From positions 1 to 64,000 of the forward strand of contig NZ_NPKQ01000013.1 in NCBI RefSeq assembly GCF_008329525.1: a stretch of 64,000 bases of DNA, in the 5' to 3' direction. The translations under genes were made by a program, and so were the position numbers. A model generated the notes under the pieces. The model ran no database searches. It saw nothing but the letters and a program-made list of their open reading frames with translations, and was not told where the DNA came from. Of this stretch, positions 8,437 to 17,220 are shown in pieces; position 1 is the stretch's first letter; each line of letters begins with the position of its first letter. This stretch comes from Tardiphaga sp. P9-11 (GTDB lineage Bacteria > Pseudomonadota > Alphaproteobacteria > Rhizobiales > Xanthobacteraceae).

Positions 8437-9336
8437 ATGAAAGACGTACTCATGCCGCAGCCTGTTCCGACCATCGTGATTACCGGAGCCACCAGCGGCA
8501 TTGGTCAACGCGCGGCGCTTGCGCTGGCCCGCGAGGGCGCCCGCCTCGTCCTCACCGCGCGGAATCAAGCCAAGGCCGAGGCTACGCTGAAGATGATCGA
8601 GGCCGCCGCGCCGGGCACGCGGGTTGACGTCTACTATGGCGATTTCACCAGCCTCGCCTCGGTCGCGGCACTCGGACGCGAGATCATCGCGCACCACCCA
8701 CGTATTGATGTGCTGATCAATAATGTCGGGATTCACGCCTTCACCCAGCGTATCACCGCTGATGGATATGCCGAGATGGTCGCGGTCAACTATCTGGCGC
8801 CGTGGCTCTTCACCAACATCCTGCGCGAAACCATGGTCCGCTCAGCGCCATCCCGCATCGTCACGGTCGCATCGGAAGCCTCGCGGCAGGGCGCCGGATT
8901 TGATCCGCTTGCTGCGCTCATAAACAAACGCCCCTTCACTGCACGGGGTTCTTCAGCGGTCTACGGCCAGACCAAATTGATGGATATCATGTTCTCGCAA
9001 GAGCTTTCACGGCATCTGAAAGGCACCGGCGTAGCGGTGAACTGCCTCTGTCCCGGGTTCAACGTGACAGGACTCGGACGCGAGCTGTGGTTTGCTGCCC
9101 CCCTCCAGCGGTTTCTGGCCTGGTTAAAAATCGGAAATCCCGAGCGCGGCGCTGGCATCATCGTGCGCCTGGCCACTGATCCCGCATTCGCGGAAGTGAC
9201 CGGCGGCTATTTTTCCGTCAAGGACGCACGTCCGCTCACACCCGTGGCACCCGGCAACAATGAAAAAGCCCAGCAGGCGCTATGGAATGCAACAGTCAAA
9301 CGGTTGAGTAACTTCAAACTTAGCCATATAGCTTAG
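8437..9336 (+). CDS. Short-chain dehydrogenase/reductase
   Basis: A 299-aa classical-type SDR with the nucleotide-binding motif TGATSGIG (about residue 17), NNVG (about 98, usually NNAG), a catalytic Ser in VASEAS and YGQTK as the catalytic Tyr-Lys pair. The family uses NAD(P)H to reduce carbonyls or oxidise alcohols; the overall layout resembles retinol-dehydrogenase-like SDRs. It is divergent from the MarR gene and probably under its control, suggesting a role in handling a toxic aldehyde or ketone. The natural substrate cannot be read from sequence. Confidence 0.8.
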   Translation: MKDVLMPQPVPTIVITGATSGIGQRAALALAREGARLVLTARNQAKAEATLKMIEAAAPGTRVDVYYGDFTSLASVAALGREIIAHHPRIDVLINNVGIHAFTQRITADGYAEMVAVNYLAPWLFTNILRETMVRSAPSRIVTVASEASRQGAGFDPLAALINKRPFTARGSSAVYGQTKLMDIMFSQELSRHLKGTGVAVNCLCPGFNVTGLGRELWFAAPLQRFLAWLKIGNPERGAGIIVRLATDPAFAEVTGGYFSVKDARPLTPVAPGNNEKAQQALWNATVKRLSNFKLSHIA

Positions 9337-9700
9337 TGGCTTGACACAGCGGCTTCTCAGCAAGCGCGCGTAGCATTGCTTCCGCGCCAAGCGACTGGCC
9401 GAAGCTATCGGTCGTAAGGGGGCTTTCCGGCCGCACTGCGGTTTAAGCCACGCCTAGCCTCTTGCTCCGCGAAAGCTTGCGGAGCCCCGTCGAAGCGGAT
9501 TATCACATGGGATGTCTTGGTATAAGTAATCGCTCGACGGGGCGGCCTGGCTTATGTTCACACTCCGCAGTAATTGTCTTACGCGAGCGATTGGATCAGA
9601 TATGGTCGGCTTGGCCGGTTTCGGGAAAATCGATAACGTTCCCCGCTACAAGCCACCACTTATTTTTATTATGAATTCCCGAGAAGATTGAGCTCACGGA
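9337..9700. other. Gene-free stretch with two hairpins
   Basis: No credible gene. It holds a small hairpin CTCCGC(9465-9470)/GCGGAG(9479-9484) and a larger one with arms GCCCCGTCGA (9484-9493) and TCGACGGGGC (9534-9543), extended inward by GCG/CGC and ATTA/TAAT with single-base bulges. The last part (9640-9700) is AT-rich and may carry the promoter of the next gene. Confidence 0.4.
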
Positions 9701-10459
9701 ATGAAAGAAATTCTAATCGCGATCTTGGGAGTAGCTTCCGCGATCTTCGGAGCAAAATGGTTCAATCCCGATTTCGATCACTTTCCTTACTTTTGGAAAA
9801 ACAGCGACATCATAATTTCTAGCGATTTAGTATATGTACATTTCGATTTTTTCGCCGACCAGAAGAAGGACCAAGCCGTCGAAACCACCGCCAAAGGCGT
9901 ACCGGTCTTTGACAAAGTGACGTATGTCGAGAATGTCGATATGCATCGCACGAGCGCCACATACACCATCCGACTTTCCAGCAGCGGCATTGAGCCTGAA
10001 ATAAAAGCGATCGCACCAAAAGTTCGACCCACGTTAAAGCGTGCGCCAGGCGAAGACAAAACCGCGATCGAGTATACGGTGGAAGCTGAACTGGACCTTG
10101 ATCAGAACAAAGAATATGCGCTGACCGGCGTGTCACCAAGCCCGCGCATGATTTATGTGTTTAGGAACGGTTTCCAAGGCAGGAACTCCCTGGGTGGCAA
10201 GGATGTGAAATACCCGACCGACAAGCTGACCTTAGTCTACAACTTTACTTCCATTCGATGGTCAGACTATGCCGAAACCCCTACGCCCTCGGCCTGCCTC
10301 AAACGCGCGAATGAGAACGATCCACGCCCCGTCGATGTTGAATGGCAGAATGGGATTGCTATCGTTGAAGCCGTCAAATTAAAAGCAGGTGACAAAGTTC
10401 GGGTCTACTGGACGTGGCGCGGCCAGAGCCCGCCTGTTTCCTGCATTGACGCCCTATGA
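9701..10459 (+). CDS. Membrane-anchored protein of unknown function
   Basis: The 252-aa product starts with a hydrophobic helix (ILIAILGVASAIFGAKWF, residues 4-21), then a soluble region rich in beta-strand patterns (TYTIRLSSSGIEPEIKAI, AIEYTVEAELDL). It ends with two late cysteines (SACLKR, VSCIDAL). The topology is one N-terminal membrane anchor with a beta-rich domain outside or inside. I do not recognise the family. It stands alone on the plus strand in a relatively AT-rich stretch, consistent with recent transfer. Confidence 0.55.
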   Translation: MKEILIAILGVASAIFGAKWFNPDFDHFPYFWKNSDIIISSDLVYVHFDFFADQKKDQAVETTAKGVPVFDKVTYVENVDMHRTSATYTIRLSSSGIEPEIKAIAPKVRPTLKRAPGEDKTAIEYTVEAELDLDQNKEYALTGVSPSPRMIYVFRNGFQGRNSLGGKDVKYPTDKLTLVYNFTSIRWSDYAETPTPSACLKRANENDPRPVDVEWQNGIAIVEAVKLKAGDKVRVYWTWRGQSPPVSCIDAL

Positions 10460-10793
10460 ACCGATTGCAAAGCGCAGGTAGCTTCAAGATAACCTACGAC
10501 AGCAACCAGCCGTGAAAGCGTAACGACTACATAGCCCCCTGTTGTCGGTTGGACACGGGCCACGCGGCCGTAACGCCGCTTAAGCGATGCCAAGCCCCTT
10601 GCCGCGCCAGCACAGCCGGGTCAAGGCCGCGAAGCGCCCGCAGGGCTCGGCCTTGATGCCGTTGGGGTGGAGTGGCCCTTGCGTGAGGGATTGTCACCGG
10701 CAGGCGAAGACGCTCGTATGAAGTCGAGCGGCTTCGGGCAAAGCCTAAAGCCCGACTGCAGGTCACGCCATGCGCGAGTACTGACGACTGCTG
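10460..10793. other. Gene-free stretch with a perfect inverted repeat
   Basis: I see no convincing gene. TCAAGGCCG (10621-10629) and CGGCCTTGA (10648-10656) form a 9-bp stem with an 18-base loop. It looks like a plasmid or ICE fragment left in the island, but this is an impression only. Confidence 0.3.
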
Positions 10794-11543
10794 TCAGGCG
10801 CCACCGCTGAATGACTGCTGGACAATCATCTGGCTCGCAATATTCAGGAAGCCCGTGCCGCTTGGCACGCGCGCGGTCACCGACTCGATGCGGTACGCGC
10901 GGTTCTTCTCGATAAACCTCGGAATCCAGTCGAGCTGGTCGCGATAGAACACACCGTCCTCCGCACTCCTGACCGGAAGCCGATTGATCGTCATGGCTTC
11001 TGTTCGCCCAATGCGCCGGTCGCGGAACGTAAATCGACGGAAAGAGAGATCTGGAGCCATCCCCCTCAGTCGCTCATCGGGCATGATGCGAACAGCCAGG
11101 TCGGGAGCCAGGGGAACTATCCAGTTGACCTGGCCGGTGTTGCCATGGGTCTCCAGCGCCACCGGATAATCGCTCGTAAAAAACGGGCTATCTGTTACCT
11201 GATTGCGCAGAACTTCCCACTGGGAGTTACCGAACACCGACACCCGCGCTATGATTGTCGAGATGCCAAGCGCCTGCGGATACTTCCCGTCGATGTCGAC
11301 AACGAGCGTACCGTCAGCCAGCAACTCGGTCAGCAGCTTGTTTCCAAGAATATCAGGTGACCGTGGAATCTGGCCACTTCTCTCCAGCAGGGCGGCCTCG
11401 GATTCCACCACCGCCCGTAACGGGCCCGCGTGTATCCTCATCGCCGCAGGCGCGCAACACGTCACATAAGCCACAAACCCGGCGACAACATATACAGCCT
11501 CATGCTCAAACTCCCCTGCCCTTAACTGCGCCAAGGGAGACAT
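10794..11543 (-). pseudogene. DUF4238 protein, C-terminal part after a frameshift
   Basis: This frame continues the DUF4238 gene that starts at 11757. Removing one C from the CCC run (plus-strand GGG 11535-11537) joins KYNVSL to AQLRAGEFEHEAVYV without a break, followed by VAYVTCCAPAAMRIH, a typical DUF4238 middle. Later parts are SPFFTSDYPVAL and the proline-rich WIVPLAPDLAVRI. The function of DUF4238 is unknown; members are often seen in defence-rich islands. The ATG at 11543 is probably not a real start. The gene is third in the minus-strand operon with the VPA1262-like gene. Confidence 0.6.
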
Positions 11544-11757
11544 TGTACTTGGGCTCGATCTCTTTCAAAAACTCCTCGATTGCGCGCTCGTCCTGCAAGT
11601 AAGCGTTCCTATTCCCCTCATCGATCCGGCAAATATCCTGAGAGCGCGGCGTAAACGCCTTCAGGTCGGACTTACGCACGGCATAAAGCCGCTCCCCTAA
11701 TACAGGAGAGTAGAAATTCCGCAGGTGTAGCTGCGATACATAATGGTCAAGCGCCAT
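11506..11757 (-). pseudogene. DUF4238 protein, N-terminal part before a frameshift
   Basis: MALDHYVSQLHLRNFYSP is the hallmark opening of DUF4238 proteins (DHYVxQxxLRxF). The frame reads 83 codons to RAIEEFLKEIEPKYNVSL and then runs out of frame to a stop at 11506. One extra base in a three-base C run (plus-strand 11535-11537) explains the break; a homopolymer sequencing error would give the same picture. It starts 30 bp after the stop of the 482-aa gene, on the same strand. Confidence 0.65.
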
Positions 11758-11787
11758 GCCCTAAAAACGTCCAGTGGACGAACAAAA

Positions 11788-13236
11788 TCATGCCATGCGA
11801 TATTTCAACTTGAGATAATCGGTCTGCGTATCGGTGGGGAGATACATTCCGGCTTTGCACAACCAGTCCTCGTTACTGTTTGCCAGAACATACTCGGCGT
11901 GTGCGAAAGGCTGCAACCATGACAGAGAGCGATTCCAGTCCGCGACCATATCTGATGACGAGAGGTACCAGTTCTGATGTAGGGTAAGGGCCTTCGACAC
12001 GATGTCTATGCGCACCTGCATCGCTGCATTCGGCCCAAGGCATTCAATGGCATACCCGACGATTGCGTAATCAAGAATCGACGCGCGTATTCCCAGCAGA
12101 TGAGGCTGGGGGTCGAGTCGTCCAAAGTCCCATGTAAACCAGCGATCATAGGCCAGCTTCCACATCGCCTCACGTTGACTGCGGCTTGCACACGCTTGAA
12201 ATGCACGCAAGCAAGTTGCCACATTCTCCCTGCCAGTGTCATCCAACGCCACATCATGCAATTGGACCGCAGCTATATATGCCTCAATCGCTGGTAACGG
12301 GACGCCCGCAAGCGCCGTACCAAGAGCTTCTTGAAGCCGAGGATACCGGACAGGATACCGATTAAAAATATCCATGAGCGTGCGCCAACGATCAGGGTCA
12401 GCGGACATTTTCGTTATCAATACGTCCAACCCAAGGACGGAAGGCGTTGGGTGGCCGCGTCCATAAACAGCGCTTCTGAGGGCAGCAAACTCGAAGTAAG
12501 GGCTAGAACACGCAACTGCCAGCGCGAGACAGGCCTCCTCATCACCGACAGCGCCTACAAACGAGACCGCAAGAAGAGCCTCATCAATTCCCGAGAGAAC
12601 AACCAGCAGCTCATTTGGCCCGCATCGCGAAAGAATGCGCGTAGCCTGCGCTTGGAGAAGCGACGCAGAAACAAAGTCGCCGGAACGATCCAGACATTCG
12701 TTGATCTCCTTCCAATCCTTGGACGTATTAGCAGCTGCAAAACGTTCAACGGCGGCCTTTGTGGAGATCGGAGACTGGGTACGTAGCGGAGCATCGATGG
12801 TTACTCTGCAGGCTCGCAACATGGCCTGCAGTATTGCGACGAGTTGCTGGTTCGCCGCGAAGGGATTTGACAAAAGTCCCCACAACTCGTGGCCGATATC
12901 GCTCATGGTGCCAGCTACAAAAACCGCCGCAAGTGTCCGCTGCTGCGGATCGTTGACGGGATTCCATCCAGTAAGTTGTTCAACCATCCAGCGAAAAAGA
13001 GCGCTCCACCTTTCCATATCAGCCGGACTGGGGCGCACACCTGCGACACGGGCCAATTGAATAAAGCCATACTCACGACTAAACGCGTCACATAGCGCGT
13101 GACATTGATCCCAGTTGGTCAGCAGTTCCATCGGACGATCGATGGCTGCAAGAGCTGACAACACGCTAGCGGGGCCGCAAGCCGGGCCCGGATTACGCGC
13201 GCTAACCAGAACATCCGCCAGAACAGGATGCGTCAT
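11788..13236 (-). CDS. Unknown 482-aa helical protein in VPA1262-like operon
   Basis: No family recognised. The protein is soluble, helix-rich and leucine/alanine-rich throughout, with many cysteines and tryptophans and no membrane segment, NTPase motif or nuclease motif that I can see. Repeated helix pairs (for example RAFQACASRSQREAMWKLAYDRW and LLQAQATRILSRCGPNELLVVLSGI) suggest a scaffold or sensor fold. Its ATG overlaps the stop of the upstream VPA1262-like gene by 4 bp (13233-13236), so the two are translationally coupled and very likely act together. A role in phage defence is inference from the partner and the island. Confidence 0.65.
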   Translation of the reverse strand: MTHPVLADVLVSARNPGPACGPASVLSALAAIDRPMELLTNWDQCHALCDAFSREYGFIQLARVAGVRPSPADMERWSALFRWMVEQLTGWNPVNDPQQRTLAAVFVAGTMSDIGHELWGLLSNPFAANQQLVAILQAMLRACRVTIDAPLRTQSPISTKAAVERFAAANTSKDWKEINECLDRSGDFVSASLLQAQATRILSRCGPNELLVVLSGIDEALLAVSFVGAVGDEEACLALAVACSSPYFEFAALRSAVYGRGHPTPSVLGLDVLITKMSADPDRWRTLMDIFNRYPVRYPRLQEALGTALAGVPLPAIEAYIAAVQLHDVALDDTGRENVATCLRAFQACASRSQREAMWKLAYDRWFTWDFGRLDPQPHLLGIRASILDYAIVGYAIECLGPNAAMQVRIDIVSKALTLHQNWYLSSSDMVADWNRSLSWLQPFAHAEYVLANSNEDWLCKAGMYLPTDTQTDYLKLKYRMA

Positions 13237-14981
13237 GGCGTTTTCCAGATGAGATGTTCGGGCTTTGCCAATTCATCCCATAGGTCGAGGAAGGCATCCA
13301 TGATGCGACGCCCATCATCGACACGTTGCAGGATGTGGTGTGAGCGCCCGATCTGGTTGACGGAGATGCCGAGCGACCATGCAAGCGCACTGCCGTCTTC
13401 CTGTGGAAAGATAAGGAATCGGTCGTGAAACGGCCAACCGTCCTGGCCTGCCTTCATTCGATATTCAAAGCGAAGCCCAATGTTATTGGATTCCGCAGCC
13501 GTGAGTTCTTGCTGTTGAAGTTCAGCGAAGCTTGGTGGGGTCGGAGGCCGCAGATAGGGGATTGTAGCGCGAAGGACCGCAAGGGCATGGACCAGGAGCG
13601 ATGTGAAAGTCGGCTTCGTGCGAACAGACTGGTGCGGGGGCTCGTTTGCGGCCGTCAAAGCACGCAAATCCGCACCACTGTGGATGCAATAAAACAGCGT
13701 CTTTAAAACGTCGTGCGCGGAAAGATATGGGTCCCACAACCAAGCGCCATATCGGCCGTGGCGGTTGATCAATCGGCGTATGTCATCCAGGGCTGATTCA
13801 TGCATCTGGGAGGACGGTGCATCGCCCGGAGTATACTGCTTGAACAAGCTCTGTTCGACCAGGCGGTCATTCTCCTCGCGGTAGATCCGCGCACGCGCCC
13901 AATCAAAGGCACGTTGATCGGTGAGCGGGCCAACCGTAGAATTCATCGCACTCGAAACGCCAATCTGTACGCTCTGGTATTTTCCCTTACCATCCCTGAC
14001 CTTAAAGGCCCGGGGCTCCGCATTACCCCCAAGGGCATGAATGCCAAAGTTGATCTGCCTTATGAATCCTGTGCGACCCTGGGCCGCGAGAAGGACGCCT
14101 TCCTGGTCGTCCCAGAGATAATTCTCCATCTGTCCATCACCTGCCGCCGTTGGCAAAGTCGCTTGAGGCGCAGCAATCGCTTGCGATGCATATCCATCGA
14201 TGGCGTTATCGAACTCCGTCGCACTCACTGCCCTCAATGGACGCGGCGTCGCACTCGGGTGCCAAGCGAGGGTGATATGTGTGTCTCCCGACGCCCGTAA
14301 CTGGGAAAATCGCGCCAAGACGACGGTCACAGGTATCTGAACAACGATATTGCCTAGCTTATCGGACATGCTGCCGATGCGTATTGGCACCCGCTCCATG
14401 ACTTTGGCAGAGAGGTCTAACAACAACCGAGGTGTATCGAAAAAGGGACGGAAGCTGTGCTTCGTCTGGTCGATCAACTCAAATACATGCGCTCCGTTGT
14501 CGAAGTTGTTTTTAAGCAGCCTGTTCCAGGGGACCTCGAATGAACTGTCCGGTGCCACGAATACAGGTGTACCGGATGCCATCTCTCCAAGATCAAAGGT
14601 GCCGCTTGAGGATCGCCAAATGCCATCAAGGATATCGTTGAGGCAGGGCAGTATGGCTGCAATCGGCCGTACCGTGCGACGAATCCCAAAGAAGGAATCT
14701 CTAAAGTGAGGCAGGCGTATGCGTTCGCCAAGCCAAACCGGTTTCTCACTAACTCCGGCACTATGTTCTTCCGCCACCAGGAGAGTGAAGACGTTGGTCG
14801 TCTTACGCGTTGTGTTAGAAAATTCGAATATCTCGGTTATTTCAAAGTGCGTGTGAAACCCCACCACGCCCGGCACCGCAATTTTTGTAATCCGCGCTAT
14901 CGCTCTCGCAAACGATAACTCGCGCTCTTTTGCCAACTCTTCCTTCGTAGGTCGTAGCGCTCGGGTCATCTTGTTCGACAA
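13233..14981 (-). CDS. VPA1262-like protein with PLD-like C-terminal region
   Basis: The 582-aa protein resembles the VPA1262 family (named from a Vibrio gene) by my recall of its long N-terminal domain and C-terminal motifs. The last 200 residues contain WDPYLSAHDVLKTLFYC and FHDRFLIFPQEDGSALAWSLG, an arrangement like the phospholipase D superfamily in which HDR takes the place of the usual HxK. Such domains act as nucleases in several defence proteins. It is first gene of an operon with a 482-aa unknown (4-bp overlap) and a DUF4238 gene. The family name is moderately sure; the enzymatic activity is inference. Confidence 0.6.
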   Translation of the reverse strand: MSNKMTRALRPTKEELAKERELSFARAIARITKIAVPGVVGFHTHFEITEIFEFSNTTRKTTNVFTLLVAEEHSAGVSEKPVWLGERIRLPHFRDSFFGIRRTVRPIAAILPCLNDILDGIWRSSSGTFDLGEMASGTPVFVAPDSSFEVPWNRLLKNNFDNGAHVFELIDQTKHSFRPFFDTPRLLLDLSAKVMERVPIRIGSMSDKLGNIVVQIPVTVVLARFSQLRASGDTHITLAWHPSATPRPLRAVSATEFDNAIDGYASQAIAAPQATLPTAAGDGQMENYLWDDQEGVLLAAQGRTGFIRQINFGIHALGGNAEPRAFKVRDGKGKYQSVQIGVSSAMNSTVGPLTDQRAFDWARARIYREENDRLVEQSLFKQYTPGDAPSSQMHESALDDIRRLINRHGRYGAWLWDPYLSAHDVLKTLFYCIHSGADLRALTAANEPPHQSVRTKPTFTSLLVHALAVLRATIPYLRPPTPPSFAELQQQELTAAESNNIGLRFEYRMKAGQDGWPFHDRFLIFPQEDGSALAWSLGISVNQIGRSHHILQRVDDGRRIMDAFLDLWDELAKPEHLIWKTP

Positions 14982-15204
14982 TCGGTTTCGGTGAAAGTGA
15001 CAGCGGGGGCCTCAAAACTAGAGGCTCCATGGCGATGATCACAGGTTTTTCGACTTAGCGCATCACTTCTGGCTAAAGCTTATAGCTTTCTCCCCAGTCT
15101 ACGAGAGCAAGCCCACACCAATGTCGTGGCAAAAGCGCTACGCCACTGCCACGCATTTCACCAAGGTAGCTGTTGTGTACCATTAGTCGAGCTAGCATGG
15201 GGTC

Positions 15205-15390
15205 ATGTCGCGCCCCCTCGCCCGCTTGCTGCTCGCATCATTGCTGATGGCAGTCGCGGCGTCAGGCACCAATGCCTTGCCCGTGATATCGTCTACTACC
15301 CCAGCCGCACGGCCTGCAAAGCAATCCGAGTGCAAGCCAGGCACTGAGCAGGTCAACCCGCGAACCGGCCGGAAGCAACTCTGCCGGTGA
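15205..15390 (+). CDS. Small secreted protein
   Basis: The 61-aa product has a clear signal peptide (LARLLLASLLMAVAASGTNA, residues 4-23) and a short mature part with PGTEQVNPRTGRKQLC. Its stop overlaps the GTG start of the next gene by 4 bp, so they form a pair. Function unknown; the setting next to a mobilisation gene suggests mobile-element cargo. Confidence 0.5.
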   Translation: MSRPLARLLLASLLMAVAASGTNALPVISSTTPAARPAKQSECKPGTEQVNPRTGRKQLCR

Positions 15391-15716
15391 GAACCCTCGC
15401 CTTCCTCCTCGCTGCGTTCATGGCCCTGGCCATCCAGACGCATGCCCAGGACTGGTCAGATTTCGCGACCGTCAGCATGACCAACCCGAGCACACCGAAA
15501 CTTACAGCCAACCGCCTCTGCTATACCGACGGGCGCGACCTCCTGTGCGACGGCGCCGCAGGCCTGCTGGTTACCAGCGGCACCATCGCCATCACCGGTA
15601 TCCTCCGCCATCCGGTGCTGGCATCGAAGGTCAACTATCGCTCGTGGCGCAACTGGCGCTGGCGCGGCAAATACGACACTTGGCCTATTCCGGCATCCAG
15701 ACACGCGACCGTGTGA
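15387..15716 (+). CDS. Secreted protein, possibly a truncated pilus or fibre protein
   Basis: Starting with GTG, the 109-aa product has a signal peptide (TLAFLLAAFMALAIQTHA) and then FATVSMTNPSTPKLTANRLCYTDGRDLLCDG, which is reminiscent of PilV/tail-fibre-like modules in mobile elements. After about residue 75 it becomes basic and low in structure (RSWRNWRWRGKYDTW), as if truncated. Its end overlaps by 32 bp the end of the convergent relaxase gene. Confidence 0.4.
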   Translation: MRTLAFLLAAFMALAIQTHAQDWSDFATVSMTNPSTPKLTANRLCYTDGRDLLCDGAAGLLVTSGTIAITGILRHPVLASKVNYRSWRNWRWRGKYDTWPIPASRHATV

Positions 15717-16839
15717 TGCCCCGCGTCCGCGAACCTAGCCTGTTGGCCCAGACGGTGCGCCGGACCAATTGACTCTCGCGCAGCCTCAGCAGCGCGAAGA
15801 AAAGAAGGTCAAGCTCGCTGAGCCAATAGGCGATCTCCGCCAGGCGCTTTTGCGCGTGCGCACGCGACGCCGCTCGCTGCTGTGCTGCCTCGGCTTTCGG
15901 CGTCTGCACCGCCTTCGCATAATAAACCTGCCGCTGGCGCAACCGCGCCATCTGCTTCTCCGCCTTGGCGGCAACCACCGCATACGTGCGCGCATTGCGC
16001 GCAAGCCGTTGCATGGTCCACTGGGCGCGGCTGCCGCGATCAAACTCGGGATATCGCACCTCGCGGCGCTCTACGGGAAACTTGGGCTCCCGCTTCCTTG
16101 GAGGACCCGCCTTTCGCGCAACGCTCTTCGGCGGTCGCTCCTTCCACGCCTTCCTCGCCTTCGGGCCGACGTGGATTTCAGGAACGCGCGACAACAGCAC
16201 GGCCTCTCTCGCGTTTCCCTGTGACGCGGCGTCCTGCCGCCGCGCGGTGAAACTGCGATGGTCCACCCGGTCCCGATGACCGCCGCTCTCCAATGCGCGG
16301 TTCTGGTGCGCAGCCCATGCACTACGCCACGCAATCAGCATGGCGTCACTATTCCATTCGCGGGTCTTGACCCGCCGCAGGCCCCCTGCCCCGGCCTGCC
16401 GCAAGGTCAGCAGCACATGCGCATGGTGGTTGCGCGGATCGTCGCCCTTTTCCACCACGGGTGCATGGATGGCGATATCCGCCACCATGCCCAGCCCGAC
16501 AAACTGCTCGCGGACAAAGGCGCGAACGAGCGCCAACCGCTCCTCGTCACTCAGCTCATGCGGCAAGGCCATGTTGATTTCGCGGGCAAGCTGGGCGTCG
16601 CGGCGCACCTCCATCGCTTCCACCCGATTCCATAATGTCTCGCGGTCCAGCAACCAGGACGCGCACCCTTCCGGTGCGACGATCTCGGCATGTACCACGC
16701 CGCGCCGCTTGCTGTAGTCCGCCACGGTGGTGTGGCGCTCATCTTTCAATCGCTCACCGGCCCGGTAAGCCGCCATCGCCACCACCGACCGGCCTTCTGA
16801 CCGTTTCACCGGCTGTGCTGAAAGATGATATGAAGCCAT
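15685..16839 (-). CDS. MobA/MobL-family relaxase
   Basis: The N-terminus ASYHLSAQPVKRSEGRSVVAMAAYRAGE is the conserved opening of MobA/MobL (MOBQ) relaxases, and NHHAHVLLTLR (about residue 137) is the histidine-rich HUH metal site. The enzyme nicks plasmid or element DNA at oriT to begin mobilisation. At 384 aa it is much shorter than TraA-like fusions and lacks a helicase; the C-terminal third is a basic coiled-coil-like region. No type IV secretion genes are visible, so the element would need a helper. The oriT, normally just upstream, may lie at 16,840-16,960. Confidence 0.82.
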   Translation of the reverse strand: MASYHLSAQPVKRSEGRSVVAMAAYRAGERLKDERHTTVADYSKRRGVVHAEIVAPEGCASWLLDRETLWNRVEAMEVRRDAQLAREINMALPHELSDEERLALVRAFVREQFVGLGMVADIAIHAPVVEKGDDPRNHHAHVLLTLRQAGAGGLRRVKTREWNSDAMLIAWRSAWAAHQNRALESGGHRDRVDHRSFTARRQDAASQGNAREAVLLSRVPEIHVGPKARKAWKERPPKSVARKAGPPRKREPKFPVERREVRYPEFDRGSRAQWTMQRLARNARTYAVVAAKAEKQMARLRQRQVYYAKAVQTPKAEAAQQRAASRAHAQKRLAEIAYWLSELDLLFFALLRLRESQLVRRTVWANRLGSRTRGITRSRVWMPE

Positions 16840-16961
16840 TCCCCTCCCAAACCTTGTCGCGGGAACGACGCGCTACGGCCATTAGACACATCCCTGTGTC
16901 GGCCGTGCACCTATGTCGCGCAGCGATGTATAAGTGCGCCATTCCCTTCCCTTAGCATTCC

Positions 16962-17144
16962 TCAATCCGCTTTTGACGGCAATTGAGCAACAGGGGTTCG
17001 GGGAATATTTGCGCCACCAAAAGAATCAGGTAGGCGCATCAACTGCTCCGACGTGAACCCCAGCAAAGCGCTCCACAGTTCTTGCACATCGCCGGGAAAC
17101 GCCGTCGCCAGCTCGGCCTGCAGATGCAAAAGCCTCGCGTCCAA
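16962..17144 (-). pseudogene. ParB-like C-terminal fragment
   Basis: The 60-aa frame contains DARLLHLQAELATAFPGDVQELWSALLGF, similar in pattern to the C-terminal part of plasmid ParB/RepB-type partition proteins (LxxxLPxDPxxLWxxLL). The N-terminal ParB nuclease and HTH parts are absent, so it would be a remnant. The assignment comes from pattern memory on a short stretch and is weak. Confidence 0.25.
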
Positions 17145-17220
17145 GACTCGGGACTTTTCAAAGTAATTAGACAGATCGTTAGCCTCTCTGATCGTTCTGG
17201 TGACGCACTACGCAATCGTC

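Noticed and set aside
9484-9543. Integron attC site
   Set aside because: Bulged hairpin but no GTTRRRY/RYYYAAC core sites and no integron integrase nearby.
9462-9674. 70-aa plus-strand ORF in the gene-free gap
   Set aside because: Lies over the hairpin region, no family or ribosome binding site; judged chance.
10527-10766. 79-aa minus-strand ORF
   Set aside because: Arg/Ala-rich frame across the inverted repeat, no conserved motif.
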